64,000 bases of DNA from an uncultured Bacteroidota bacterium (lineage in GTDB: Bacteria > Bacteroidota > Bacteroidia > Chitinophagales > Chitinophagaceae): positions 1 through 64,000 of the forward strand of contig CAMLGR010000003.1 of the NCBI GenBank assembly GCA_946479615.1. Reading direction: 5' to 3'. Of the stretch, positions 43,540 to 53,100 are shown in pieces. Under the pieces are notes generated by a model, which saw nothing but the letters and a program-made list of their open reading frames with translations, had not been told where the DNA came from and searched no databases. The position numbers and the translations under genes are program-made. The first letter of the stretch is position 1, and each line of letters begins with the position of its first letter.

Positions 43540-45204
43540 TTATAAATATCCGTCATTTTGTTTAAACTGATCTTTATTGGTTACCGCATCCAGTTGTGTT
43601 TGCGGAATAGGCCGCAGCACATGATACGGCTTGATATAAGGAGCTGCATCAGGATTTAAGGCTGCCGTTCTCGTTACCAGCTTACCCGTCCTCTTCAGAT
43701 CGAACCAACGGAGTTGTTCACCGGCAAATTCCCTGGCTCTTTCATCAAGAATAAAGTCGAGTGTTACCTGTGCAGGTAATATCTGCATATCAGCGGTATG
43801 TCCCGGAAGCGCTGCTCTTGTTCTGACGGCATTGATATAGTAAGCTGCGGAATCCAGTTTGCCAATATTGAATTCTGCTTCTGCTGCGATGAGGTACATT
43901 TCGGATAGCCTGATCACAAAAGCATCCCTGGCGCTTTGTGCTTCAGCGGCACTTGTTCTTGTTGAATCTTTGAATTTTTTCAAAGAAGCATAGAACTTCC
44001 GCTGAACGGGAACTCCGCTTCCGTTATACACTTTCGGGATATCATAAATGGTATACTTCCTCGTCGCTATATAAGCAGGATCAAGAGTGGTTTTGGGAGT
44101 ATACGCTGCCGTATCACCTATAGCAAATGTGTTACCTCCTACCGTACCTGCTTTATTAGCATACCATACAGTCTGAAAAGAAGCATCATACCTGGAATCG
44201 ATCGACTGGTCATACATATTCAACAGGGCCAGTGTAGGCTGGTAACGGTTAAACGGTCTTCCGTTATTAATATCACGAAGAAGAATGGTTGTATTGACCT
44301 GGTCGTAAACCATCAAAAACATCAGGTGACCATTATTGGATCCACGTGAGTGTCCCGGGAAATTGGAAGTAGCAAGATCATTATAGGCCAGATTGGTAGA
44401 ATAATCTATCGCCCATACAATTTCCTTATTCTTCAGGTTGCCCATGTTCCACAGATCAGCATAATTAGGTAGCAGGTTATAGCCGTAGTTTTTAATTACT
44501 TCGTTGGACAGGGCGATAGCTTCAGCATTTTTCCCACGGGTTAAATACATCCTGGCCAGGAAGGCTTTAGCCACCGGTTGCCACACTCTTCCGTACTCTC
44601 CCGGCGCTGTTGCCGGCAGATTAGTCACAGCGAATTGCAAATCGGAAAAGATATGATTGTAAATCGTATCAACCGGGGTTTTGGTAGCAGTAGTAACAGC
44701 ACCTTCTGTTGGTTGTTCAGAAAAATAAGTAGGACCCCATGTTTCTACAATGTGCCAGTAGTAGAATGCACGGAGGAAACGAAGTTCTGCTTCCCGGGTT
44801 GATTTTTGCAGGCTGGTAAATCCATTCACATCGCCCACAGCTTTGATACCAGTGTTACACAAATTGATCGCTGCATAAAAATTGTTCCACTCCAGTGTCA
44901 GCGCTCCTGTATTACTTCCCTGCAGGTTGTTGTACGTTGATAATTGCGGGTACACATCACCGCTTCCGTTTGTCCATAGGTCAGTACCCATTTCTGAAAT
45001 ACTATATCCTTCTTCTTTTCCATACCAAAAACGGGTATAGGAGTAAGCAGCATCGACCAGTGCTTCAAAGCCCGCTGGTTGTGTATATACGGTAGCTGCT
45101 GTTAAACCGCTGGGATTATATTCTTCCAGTTGCTTTTTGCAGGAAGTAAGCGCAATCGCTAATCCTGAAAAAGCCAGCAGTAAATTTTTTATTCTCTTAT
45201 CCAT
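43540..45204 (-). CDS. SusD/RagB-family glycan-binding lipoprotein (susD1)
   Basis: This 554-residue outer-membrane lipoprotein forms the lid of the SusC1 transporter. The signal peptide ends LTSCKKQLEEY with the lipid-bearing Cys. Helical TPR-like regions and the C-terminal family signature (RLSEMYLIAAEAEFNIG, FILDERAREFAGEQLRWFDLKRTG) are clear. It follows susC1 by 44 bp. The cargo is probably pectin oligosaccharide, because the operon continues with CE12 and CE8 genes. Confidence 0.95.
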   Translation of the reverse strand: MDKRIKNLLLAFSGLAIALTSCKKQLEEYNPSGLTAATVYTQPAGFEALVDAAYSYTRFWYGKEEGYSISEMGTDLWTNGSGDVYPQLSTYNNLQGSNTGALTLEWNNFYAAINLCNTGIKAVGDVNGFTSLQKSTREAELRFLRAFYYWHIVETWGPTYFSEQPTEGAVTTATKTPVDTIYNHIFSDLQFAVTNLPATAPGEYGRVWQPVAKAFLARMYLTRGKNAEAIALSNEVIKNYGYNLLPNYADLWNMGNLKNKEIVWAIDYSTNLAYNDLATSNFPGHSRGSNNGHLMFLMVYDQVNTTILLRDINNGRPFNRYQPTLALLNMYDQSIDSRYDASFQTVWYANKAGTVGGNTFAIGDTAAYTPKTTLDPAYIATRKYTIYDIPKVYNGSGVPVQRKFYASLKKFKDSTRTSAAEAQSARDAFVIRLSEMYLIAAEAEFNIGKLDSAAYYINAVRTRAALPGHTADMQILPAQVTLDFILDERAREFAGEQLRWFDLKRTGKLVTRTAALNPDAAPYIKPYHVLRPIPQTQLDAVTNKDQFKQNDGYL

Positions 45205-45248
45205 AATTTATTTTTTCTAAGTAATAGATAAATAATGTTTGTATTCTA

Positions 45249-48227
45249 TCATAAATCGAAGACAAGACCGGTCACGATCAATTTCGTTAACGGGCGCTCA
45301 AAGGAACCAGCACCTTCCGGATCATAGTCATCGACTTTGGAGAAAGTGAAATAATTCTTGAGGCTTACATACAGGCGAAGTCTGTCCATGTGCAGCTTAT
45401 TCTGAATGTTTTTCGGGAATGTGTAACCCAGCGTCACGTTCCTGATCTTTACAAAAGATCCATCCATGTAACCCAATGTCGTAGCGAAAGGAAGCGCTGC
45501 TCTCGATGTATTCGAGTTTGGACGCGGATAGTCATTTGTAGGATTTTCAGGTGTCCAGTAATCAACCTTCGCTCCGTTTTCAATACCATTCGGTTCAAAC
45601 TTATTGGCATAGTTCGATACAAACATCTGACCCACTCTTGCATAAACATACACATTGAAGTCAAAGTTTTTAAAGGTCAGGTCGTTACTGAAACCGATAC
45701 TGTATTTAGGAACAGCCGAACCCAATACTTTCCTGTCGTTGTTGGCATCGATCTTTCCGTCTGGCTTAGTACCATCAGGACCGGCAAGATCTCTTACACG
45801 GATATCACCAGGTTTGTATCCAAAGCTTTTAGCCAGTGTAGAATCTGCCGTTTGCCAGATACCGATTTTTTCATAGTCATAAAATGAATTGATAGGAGAA
45901 CCCACAAACCAGCCATTACCAATATCGCTTTGCTTGCTGACCAGTTCTACGATCCTTTCTTTATTATGTGTATAGGTAAATGTTGTTTTCCAGGTCAGGT
46001 TAGCATTGCTGATATTCACTGTTTGCAATGATATTTCAAATCCTGTATTTCTTGTCTTACCAACATTCTGTAAAATGCTCGCTACACCAGAACTTGGCAC
46101 CAATCCTCTTAAAAGCAACAGATCTTTTGTTTTGGAATCATAGTAATCAAAACTACCGGTGATCCTGTTTTTAAGAATGCCGAAATCAAGACCTATGTTT
46201 TTGGTGCCGGTAAGTTCCCATCCAAGATTAGGATTACCGATCTGCTGAGCCAGTGAGTAAGCCAGCTGGCTTTGATCATTCCAGGAAAAAGGAACGAGTA
46301 TCAAACCACTTTGTGTCTGGTATGCATTTACTGCCGAGTTACCAGCCACACCATAGCTTACCCTTAATTTAAGATCATTAAAGAGATTTTGATTATTCAT
46401 AAAGCTTTCATCGCTGATCCTCCATGCAGCTGCTGCGGATGGGAAGAACGCCCACTGGTTGCCGCTTGCCAGTACAGAAGCTCCATCCGCACGACCCGTT
46501 AATGTCAGCAGGTATTTTCCTTTATAATTATAATTGGCCCTGAAAGCACCGGATATTAACTTATTAGCCGAATAACCACTGCTGAGAACTATATTGGAAG
46601 GGTTGTTTTGCAACGCATAGAAAACCTGGCTGGCAAACAACTGGCCTGTAGCAGAAGCAGTATAGCTTTCACTCTTATCAGAGATATAGCTGGTAACAGC
46701 CGTCAGACCCACTTCATGATTGTTGAATTTCTTTGTCCAGTTAACAATGTTTTCCCAGTTGATATTAAATCCGTTTGAGTTGGAAACACTGGATAAAGAA
46801 CCGGTTGATAAAGCTCTGCTGATCGTGTTTGCCCCCTGGAATCCTCCATTACGCGTATTGGAACTGGAGATACCCAGGTTAGAACGGATAGAAAGTCCTT
46901 TTATGGGTTTCCATTCTGCATAACCGGTCGATAAGATACGGGCGATCTTGAATTTATTAAAATAAGCACCTGGCTCTTCTTCGAGCAATGGATTTACCTG
47001 GTTGCCATTTCCGGGGAATTTAGGAATCGTTCCGTCAGGATTATAAGCAGCGAAATAAGGAATTACTTTATTTGCTACTGTCAGGATACCATCGGAACGT
47101 AAATTCTGATCATAATAAGCGAGTTGATTCTGAAGACCCACTTTAAAATTCGTAGCAATAGTCTGATCAATGTTCAAGCGTAATGTATAACGGCCGGAAT
47201 AATCATTGTTCAGCAATCCTTTCTCTTTATAATAATCGAAGGAGAAATACACTTTTGTTTTATCTGAACCCCCTGCTACACTGATCGAATAATCCTGCTG
47301 TGAGCCTTTATTCAGTAACAATCCCGGCCAATAAGTAGAAGCCCCGTTCTGTACGGCTGCCAGATCAGCCGCACTGGTAAACACTTTCGGATCATCCGCA
47401 GGGGAGTTCCAGATACCGGCGGTACGATATGCCTGCCTTTTCTGCTCTGCATACTCAGGACCTGTCATCGGTTTTGGATAACCAGCTACATCTGTTATTC
47501 CATAATAACTGCCGACAGAAATTTTGGCTTTACCTGTACTGCCTTTTTTGGTAGTAATGATAATAACGCCATTGGCACCTCTTGATCCATAAATAGCGGT
47601 GGAGGAAGCATCTTTCAAAAATTCGATGGATTCGATATCATTAGGATTGATATCCTGGAAACTTCCGTATTGAATCCCATCTACGATATACAGGGGTGAG
47701 TTACCTGCGTTGATGGAACGGTTACCACGCACGGTCACACTGACATTGGCACCGGCACCGCCGCTGCTTCTTACAATGTCAACACCAGCCACTTTACCCT
47801 GTACACTTTCAATAATGTTTCCGGCTGGCACTTTTCTTACTTCGTCTCCCTTTACAGACACCACTGATCCGGTGAGATCACGTTTTTTAACGGTGCCATA
47901 ACCGATCACAACTACTTCATCCAATGATTTGTTATCCTTATCCATGCTAACGGATACAGGACCGGATGAATTAGCCGTTACCGTTTGAGCAGCATATCCT
48001 ACCAAACTTATTTCCAGTTGTACCTTACCGGTATTGGAAGTTTGAAGGGTGAAATTACCGTTAGCATCGGTACGCGTCCCATTATTCGTACCACGTTCAA
48101 TAACGGAAACATCTGCCAGCCCCAGCTGTGTTTCTTTGTCAATAATTTTTCCTGAAATCTGTCGTTGCTGCGCCTGAGAGAAGAAGACAATAAAAAGGCA
48201 CACCAAAAGAGATGCAATTTGTTTCAT
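45249..48227 (-). CDS. SusC/RagA-family TonB-dependent outer-membrane transporter (susC1)
   Basis: From ATG 48227 (MKQIASLLVCLFIVFFSQAQ) this is a 992-residue transporter; an open frame extends further upstream but lacks a signal peptide. An N-terminal carboxypeptidase-regulatory-like domain (RQISGKIIDKETQLGLADVS) is followed by the plug with VVVIGYGTVKKRDLTGSV and SIEFLKDASSTAIYGSRGANGVI, then a 22-strand barrel ending VTGLVFDL. It imports oligosaccharides with SusD1. Its 5' region carries a LacI-type operator candidate and a perfect 9-bp hairpin. Confidence 0.95.
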   Translation of the reverse strand: MKQIASLLVCLFIVFFSQAQQRQISGKIIDKETQLGLADVSVIERGTNNGTRTDANGNFTLQTSNTGKVQLEISLVGYAAQTVTANSSGPVSVSMDKDNKSLDEVVVIGYGTVKKRDLTGSVVSVKGDEVRKVPAGNIIESVQGKVAGVDIVRSSGGAGANVSVTVRGNRSINAGNSPLYIVDGIQYGSFQDINPNDIESIEFLKDASSTAIYGSRGANGVIIITTKKGSTGKAKISVGSYYGITDVAGYPKPMTGPEYAEQKRQAYRTAGIWNSPADDPKVFTSAADLAAVQNGASTYWPGLLLNKGSQQDYSISVAGGSDKTKVYFSFDYYKEKGLLNNDYSGRYTLRLNIDQTIATNFKVGLQNQLAYYDQNLRSDGILTVANKVIPYFAAYNPDGTIPKFPGNGNQVNPLLEEEPGAYFNKFKIARILSTGYAEWKPIKGLSIRSNLGISSSNTRNGGFQGANTISRALSTGSLSSVSNSNGFNINWENIVNWTKKFNNHEVGLTAVTSYISDKSESYTASATGQLFASQVFYALQNNPSNIVLSSGYSANKLISGAFRANYNYKGKYLLTLTGRADGASVLASGNQWAFFPSAAAAWRISDESFMNNQNLFNDLKLRVSYGVAGNSAVNAYQTQSGLILVPFSWNDQSQLAYSLAQQIGNPNLGWELTGTKNIGLDFGILKNRITGSFDYYDSKTKDLLLLRGLVPSSGVASILQNVGKTRNTGFEISLQTVNISNANLTWKTTFTYTHNKERIVELVSKQSDIGNGWFVGSPINSFYDYEKIGIWQTADSTLAKSFGYKPGDIRVRDLAGPDGTKPDGKIDANNDRKVLGSAVPKYSIGFSNDLTFKNFDFNVYVYARVGQMFVSNYANKFEPNGIENGAKVDYWTPENPTNDYPRPNSNTSRAALPFATTLGYMDGSFVKIRNVTLGYTFPKNIQNKLHMDRLRLYVSLKNYFTFSKVDDYDPEGAGSFERPLTKLIVTGLVFDL

Positions 48228-48307
48228 ACCGCAAGCAGGTTTTTGAGAGTTTGAAATACAGCTGCACTTGTGCATCAATAGCGATAAGCGCAGCCCGGTC
48301 AATCGTC

Positions 48308-48329
48308 AAAACAGTGTGATCACTGTTTT
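48308..48329 (-). promoter_or_regulatory. 9-bp perfect hairpin in the susC1 leader
   Basis: AAAACAGTG (48308-48316) and CACTGTTTT (48321-48329) flank a 4-base loop about 80-100 bases before the susC1 start and downstream of the operator candidate. It can be an RNA hairpin in the leader or a protein-binding palindrome. Confidence 0.6.
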
Positions 48330-48407
48330 ATAATGAAGCAGTTATACTATCCGCATTATACAGCAAGTCTACGTGGATAATAAATAGATATAAGTTAATA
48401 GGTGTTA

Positions 48408-48437
48408 TTTTTTTACGCAATCGTTACCGGTAACGAT
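48408..48437 (-). promoter_or_regulatory. LacI-type operator candidate 2 (susC1)
   Basis: Seven T (48408-48414), ACGCA, then ATCGTTACCGGTAACGAT (48420-48437), a perfect 18-bp palindrome and the best copy of the three. It lies 180-210 bp before the susC1 start. Confidence 0.85.
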
Positions 48438-48449
48438 GCCAATTTTTTT

Positions 48450-48544
48450 AAATAAGAAATGAAGAATAAGGAATGAGAAAGTAAGTTACTGATGACAGAA
48501 TGCCACTTTCTCATTTCTTATTCCTTATTCTTCATTTCTTATTT
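48450..48544. repeat. Long word-repeat inverted repeat between pectate lyase and susC1
   Basis: Arms 48450-48482 and 48505-48544 pair almost completely; the right arm carries one extra 7-8-base word (ATAAGAA). The words AAATAAGAAATG and GAATGAGAAAGT are shared with the hairpin at 16039-16110. It ends 16 bp after the pectate lyase stop and probably terminates the susC2 transcription unit. Confidence 0.8.
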
Positions 48545-48560
48545 CAATATATTCTCAAGA

Positions 48561-49985
48561 TCACCTGGTAAGACTATTTATATACATTTCGATATTAGTA
48601 TAATGCTTATCCAGTTTATTGCCGGCTGCATCGCTGGCATCATTCGGATTTAACCCGTTTTTCTTTTCCCATGTATCAGGCATGCCATCACTGTCAGCGT
48701 CGGCCGGAGCCTGTAAAGATTGCAAAGCAGGCCATGCGCTGATCGTTGCTTCATAGGCTGTGCCATGTGGAAAGTGTCCCTGCACATCGATCAATCCTCC
48801 TGTCCTTTCTTTTACTTCTTTAATGATGCGCTGATCCATAGTATCCCGGCGATAACTGGCGCCCACTTTTTCCAATACAGATTGATAAGCCTTTTCAGCC
48901 GTTTGTGTATTAATGGTAACCGCAGTGACCGGTTTATCTTTCACAGCTTCCTTTTTATCGTCTTCTGTTCCATTGTTACCCATCAAAATGCCTAACCAGT
49001 TATTCTTTGTTACATCGGCCGCACCATCGACATAGTTTCCATCGACATAATATTTACCAAACGGGATCACCGGTTTTTCCCAGCGGCCCGGGTTGACTAT
49101 TCGGTAACGCGCCCTGGGATTGGTAGAAGGTCCGTATTTGAAATAGTTATTGACGAGACTATAACTTCCTCCTTCTCCTGCGTAAATATTATTGGAGCCC
49201 CAGTCGTAGATAACATTATTTCTATAGTCTACATTTTCTTCCGGGATATTCCTGATACCATCAAAACGCGGGTTACGGTTATTGCAATGAGCGAATAAAT
49301 TATGATGCGCAGAAAGATGTCTTCCACCCCAGATACCGCCATAGCCATGATGTTCATAATCTTTATCGCCCTTTTCAAAGTGATAAGAATAGTTAAGCGG
49401 TTCCATAACCAGGTTCCATTGCAGCGTAGTGCTATCTCCTCCATACACAGAAAAGACTTCATCCGTACTCCAACTGAAACTGCAATGATCAATAATGATA
49501 TTGTTACGGCGTGTGCCACCGAATGCATCATCACCACCATTTCCATCTACCATACCACCACGCTGGTATTTATCTCCCATGCGAACGCGGATATAGCGGA
49601 TGATCATATTGTGCCCACCTAGCGACACTGCATTATCGGCTAAACAGATTCCATCACCCGGCGCTGTTTGCCCCGCAATGGTTACATTTCCTTTGATAGA
49701 AATTTTTGTTTCGAGATGAATCGTACCCGATACGGCAAAAACTATGATGCGGGGAATATTTTTTTGTGCGGCTTCACGAAAACTACCGGGACCGTTATCA
49801 TTAAGATTGGTGACCACCATTACTTTTCCACCTCTGCCGCCAGTTGTGTATTTACCAAAACCTTCGGCTCCCGGAAAAGCAATATTTGTGTTATCATCCA
49901 GGCCAGGTGCCAATATTGTCTTTTGCGCCGCGCAGGAAGAAATCACGCCGCAGGCGATCAGTACGGTAATAAGTTTTGTTTTCAT
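48561..49985 (-). CDS. Pectate lyase (PL1), lipoprotein
   Basis: From ATG 49985 this is a 474-residue lyase with a lipoprotein signal (MKTKLITVLIACGVISSC). The beta-helix begins IAFPGAEGFGKYTTGGRGG and holds NVTIAGQTAPGDGICLAD, IIDHCSFSWSTDE and HHGYGGIWGGRH. It cleaves demethylated galacturonan by beta-elimination. The last 45 residues contain a calcium-loop-like DADSDGMPDTWEKKNGLNP, common in this family. It is a close paralogue of the N-terminal module of the giant protein directly upstream, so the two arose by tandem duplication; this copy is membrane-anchored, the other secreted. Confidence 0.92.
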   Translation of the reverse strand: MKTKLITVLIACGVISSCAAQKTILAPGLDDNTNIAFPGAEGFGKYTTGGRGGKVMVVTNLNDNGPGSFREAAQKNIPRIIVFAVSGTIHLETKISIKGNVTIAGQTAPGDGICLADNAVSLGGHNMIIRYIRVRMGDKYQRGGMVDGNGGDDAFGGTRRNNIIIDHCSFSWSTDEVFSVYGGDSTTLQWNLVMEPLNYSYHFEKGDKDYEHHGYGGIWGGRHLSAHHNLFAHCNNRNPRFDGIRNIPEENVDYRNNVIYDWGSNNIYAGEGGSYSLVNNYFKYGPSTNPRARYRIVNPGRWEKPVIPFGKYYVDGNYVDGAADVTKNNWLGILMGNNGTEDDKKEAVKDKPVTAVTINTQTAEKAYQSVLEKVGASYRRDTMDQRIIKEVKERTGGLIDVQGHFPHGTAYEATISAWPALQSLQAPADADSDGMPDTWEKKNGLNPNDASDAAGNKLDKHYTNIEMYINSLTR

Positions 49986-50001
49986 GCTGGAGGAAAATAA
50001 A

Positions 50002-50094
50002 AAAGTCAAAAATAAAAATTCAAAAGAGTAATCTCCTGTTAGACGATATACGGATGTTATACTGTTGCTCTTTTGAATTTTTAATTTTGACTTT
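50002..50094. repeat. 27-bp inverted repeat between the giant pectinase and pectate lyase genes
   Basis: Arms 50002-50028 and 50068-50094 match at 26 of 27 positions around a 39-base loop and almost fill the 122-bp gap. The wording (AAATTCAAAAGAG, GTCAAAA) is related to the repeat at 12948-12982. Confidence 0.8.
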
Positions 50095-50107
50095 GGTTTA
50101 GTATTAA

Positions 50108-53100
50108 TTAATTTTTAATAAACGTCATCATCACTTTATTTTCACCAAGCCTGTATTCTACATAATACATTCCCTGTGCCAATCCGTTAATATCAATCAT
50201 TGTCTCGATGGTATTGGCTTGTGTATTTTGTTTCCTGATGATCTGGCCCGATGTAGTATAGAATGTCAATGTTGCTTGTTGTGTTGTTACCGGGTGCGCA
50301 ATGAAAATCGTGCGCGTTGCCGGAACCGGGTAGATAACATATTCACCGGTTACTTTATTAAATCCGTTCAACTGAACGTTGACTGCATCAGCATCGGAGC
50401 TGGTATGTGTCAATACACCGGAGAACATTCCTGTTACCGGCACATTCAATCTTATTAATAAAGTCGTGGGAGCTACCGCACCATTTACACGTGTCAGTGT
50501 AAGCGGTGTCGATTGCCATGAGGCACCGTTATTTCCAGAGATCTGGAAATGCGCCGGTGGCGTAATGATGATATTACCTGTCAAACCAATTCCTTCCACG
50601 GTATAGCTCTGTGCAGGTTTTGGTCCGCCTGAGGTTTGCGGGAATACTACAAAATGTTGTGTGACTACAATCACAGGTTTTGGAACGGTATTACCGCTTA
50701 CCGCTACATTCTTCGTAGCTGCGCCGCTGCTGGTAACAGCAATGTTGCCTGCATGCCCGCCCAATACAGTTGAATTTAACCTGACAGAGATCGTTGTACC
50801 GGCAATCGTACCACCGGCTTGTGTCAGTGTCAGCGGCGTTGTTGACCAGTTGGTACCGTTGGATGATATTTCATAATCGGCCGGAGCCGTTACGGTAATA
50901 TTACCGGTAAGATTCGCTCCTGCAACTGTAAATGTTTGAACAGCCGATATAGTTCCCAGTATTTGTGTAAAGGCTGTTGGTGTACCCGTTGTAGTGATCG
51001 CCGGAGCAGGAATAGCATTACCGCTTACTGCAAGGTTCACATCCGGTGCGCCCGTACTGGTATGAACGATATTGCCGGATGCATTACCCGACGCTGCCGC
51101 ATTCATGCGAACAGAGATCGTTGTGCTGGCTAATACTCCGCCGGTTTGCGTTATTACCAATGGCGACGCATTTGTTTTCCAGGTAGTGCCACCATCGCCT
51201 GATACTTCAAATCCAACAGGCGGTGTGACAGTAATATTACCGGCCAGGTCAGCTCCTGATACAGTATAGGTTTGCGCAGCCGATGGTGTGCCTACTGTAT
51301 GAGAGAAAGCAGTCAATGTTCCTGTTACTGTGATCGATGGAACCGGAACCGTATTACCGCTCACCGCTACATTTACAGTAGCAGCGCCGGTACTGTTATG
51401 CGCAATATTTCCATTGGATGCACCCAATGCGGTTGCATTCAGTCTTACAGAAATGGTTGTGGCAGCCAATGCGCCGGCTGTTGGCGTCAGCGTCAGCGGT
51501 GTTGCATTATTGAACCAGGTGACACCTGCATCAGCAGATACTTCATAATTCGCCGGTGCGGTAATGATTACATCCTGCGCCAGTCCTGTTCCTGAAACAG
51601 TATATGTCTGTGCAGCCGATGGGGTTCCCAGTATTTGTGTGAATGCTGTTAATGTTCCCGTTGTTGTAATAAATGAGGCAGGTAATGCCGTTCCGCTTAC
51701 CGCTACATTCATTGTGGCAGCCCCTGTACTTGCATTGGCAATAGTACCATTGTATGTACCGGTACTGCCGGCATTCAATCTTACCGAAATAGTTTTGGCA
51801 GCTACCGTACCTGCTGTTTGTGGTAATACCAGTGGCGAAGCATTGGTAAACCATGTCGTACCACCATTGTCAGATACTTCATAGTTAGCAGGTGGTGTAA
51901 TCGTAATACCGGTCGTGAGATCGGTACCGGATACTGTATATGTTTGAACAGCCGATGGCGCTCCTATTGTTTGAGCAAAGGCATTCAATGTGCCGGTCGT
52001 TATAATTGCAGAAGGAGGACCAGCTACCGGTGTAGCGAGACCAATGACCTTTACATCTTTGAGCATACCATATCGTCCGGCGGTACTGCTGCTGCAACTG
52101 AAATAGAAACGGAAGGTGATCGTTTGTCCCGGCGATAACGTAACACCGGATGCACCTGCTACTTCCAACCTGAATTTCGATACGGGTCCTGTGTTTTCGT
52201 TCAACAAGGCAATGGGTGATGCAAACGTGCCCGGTGTTGTGGTCACATCTGCGGAATCACTTACAAAGTTGCTTAATGAATAAACAACGGCCAGCTTGGT
52301 ACTGCTTGAAGTATTGTAAAACCCTGCTGTAGTTAAAATAGAATCGATCCTGATCTCATTGCCTGGTTTAGCTGTTACCGTAAACTGTTCGTACCAGGAA
52401 CGTTGCAAGGTACCCCCGGGACCACCGGCTGCCGTGCCCCATGATCCATCTCCATTGGTGCTCGCACCGAATGCCTGGCCATATTGAGGAGAGTATGCCT
52501 GCACAGCTGCTATTGTAGTACCATTTGATATCGTTAACCTGTTGAAAGTTGGTGTGCTTGCTGTTACTCCCGAAGAACGCACATTGGCGCTATCAGCTCC
52601 ACTGGTAGTAAATGGCCAGTGCTGGATCACTTCTTTGATGGATGAAAGGGCAGTGGATGTTCCGGTCACTTTCACATCTTTTACCATTGCATACCGCCCG
52701 GTACTGCTGCTGCCGCAACTAAAGTAAAGGCGAATCGATAAGGTCTGACCCGGCTGTAATGTAACTCCCGGTAAACCCGCTACTGATAATGGGAATTGTG
52801 TAGTAGGTCCGCTTGTCTGATTTAATAAAGCTGCAGGATTATTGTATCCGCCGGGAATGGTAAATACATCGGAAGAATCATTCACAAAATTGCTTAAGGA
52901 ATAAACAACGCCGAGTTTGGTATTGCTCGATGTATTATAAAATGCACTGGTAATATATACTGAATCCACTTTTACACGATAACCGGTAGCGGCTGTAACG
53001 GTGAATTGCTCATAGTTTGTTCTGCGCAGGTTGCCACCCGGCCCACCAACGGCTGTTCCCCATGAACCATCACCATTAGCCGTAGTACCAAATGCCTGGC

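Noticed and set aside
48241..48302. Upstream extension of susC1 to 48302
   Set aside because: The extra residues include no signal peptide, whereas ATG 48227 starts a clean one.
51525..51535. Another AGGTGACACCT within the giant pectinase gene
   Set aside because: A single copy inside a conserved coding repeat; most likely codon coincidence, not part of the phased triplet at 30940-30990.
50370..52013. Tandem repeats as a mobile or satellite element
   Set aside because: They are in frame and encode beta-sandwich domains of one protein; period and wording reflect protein structure.
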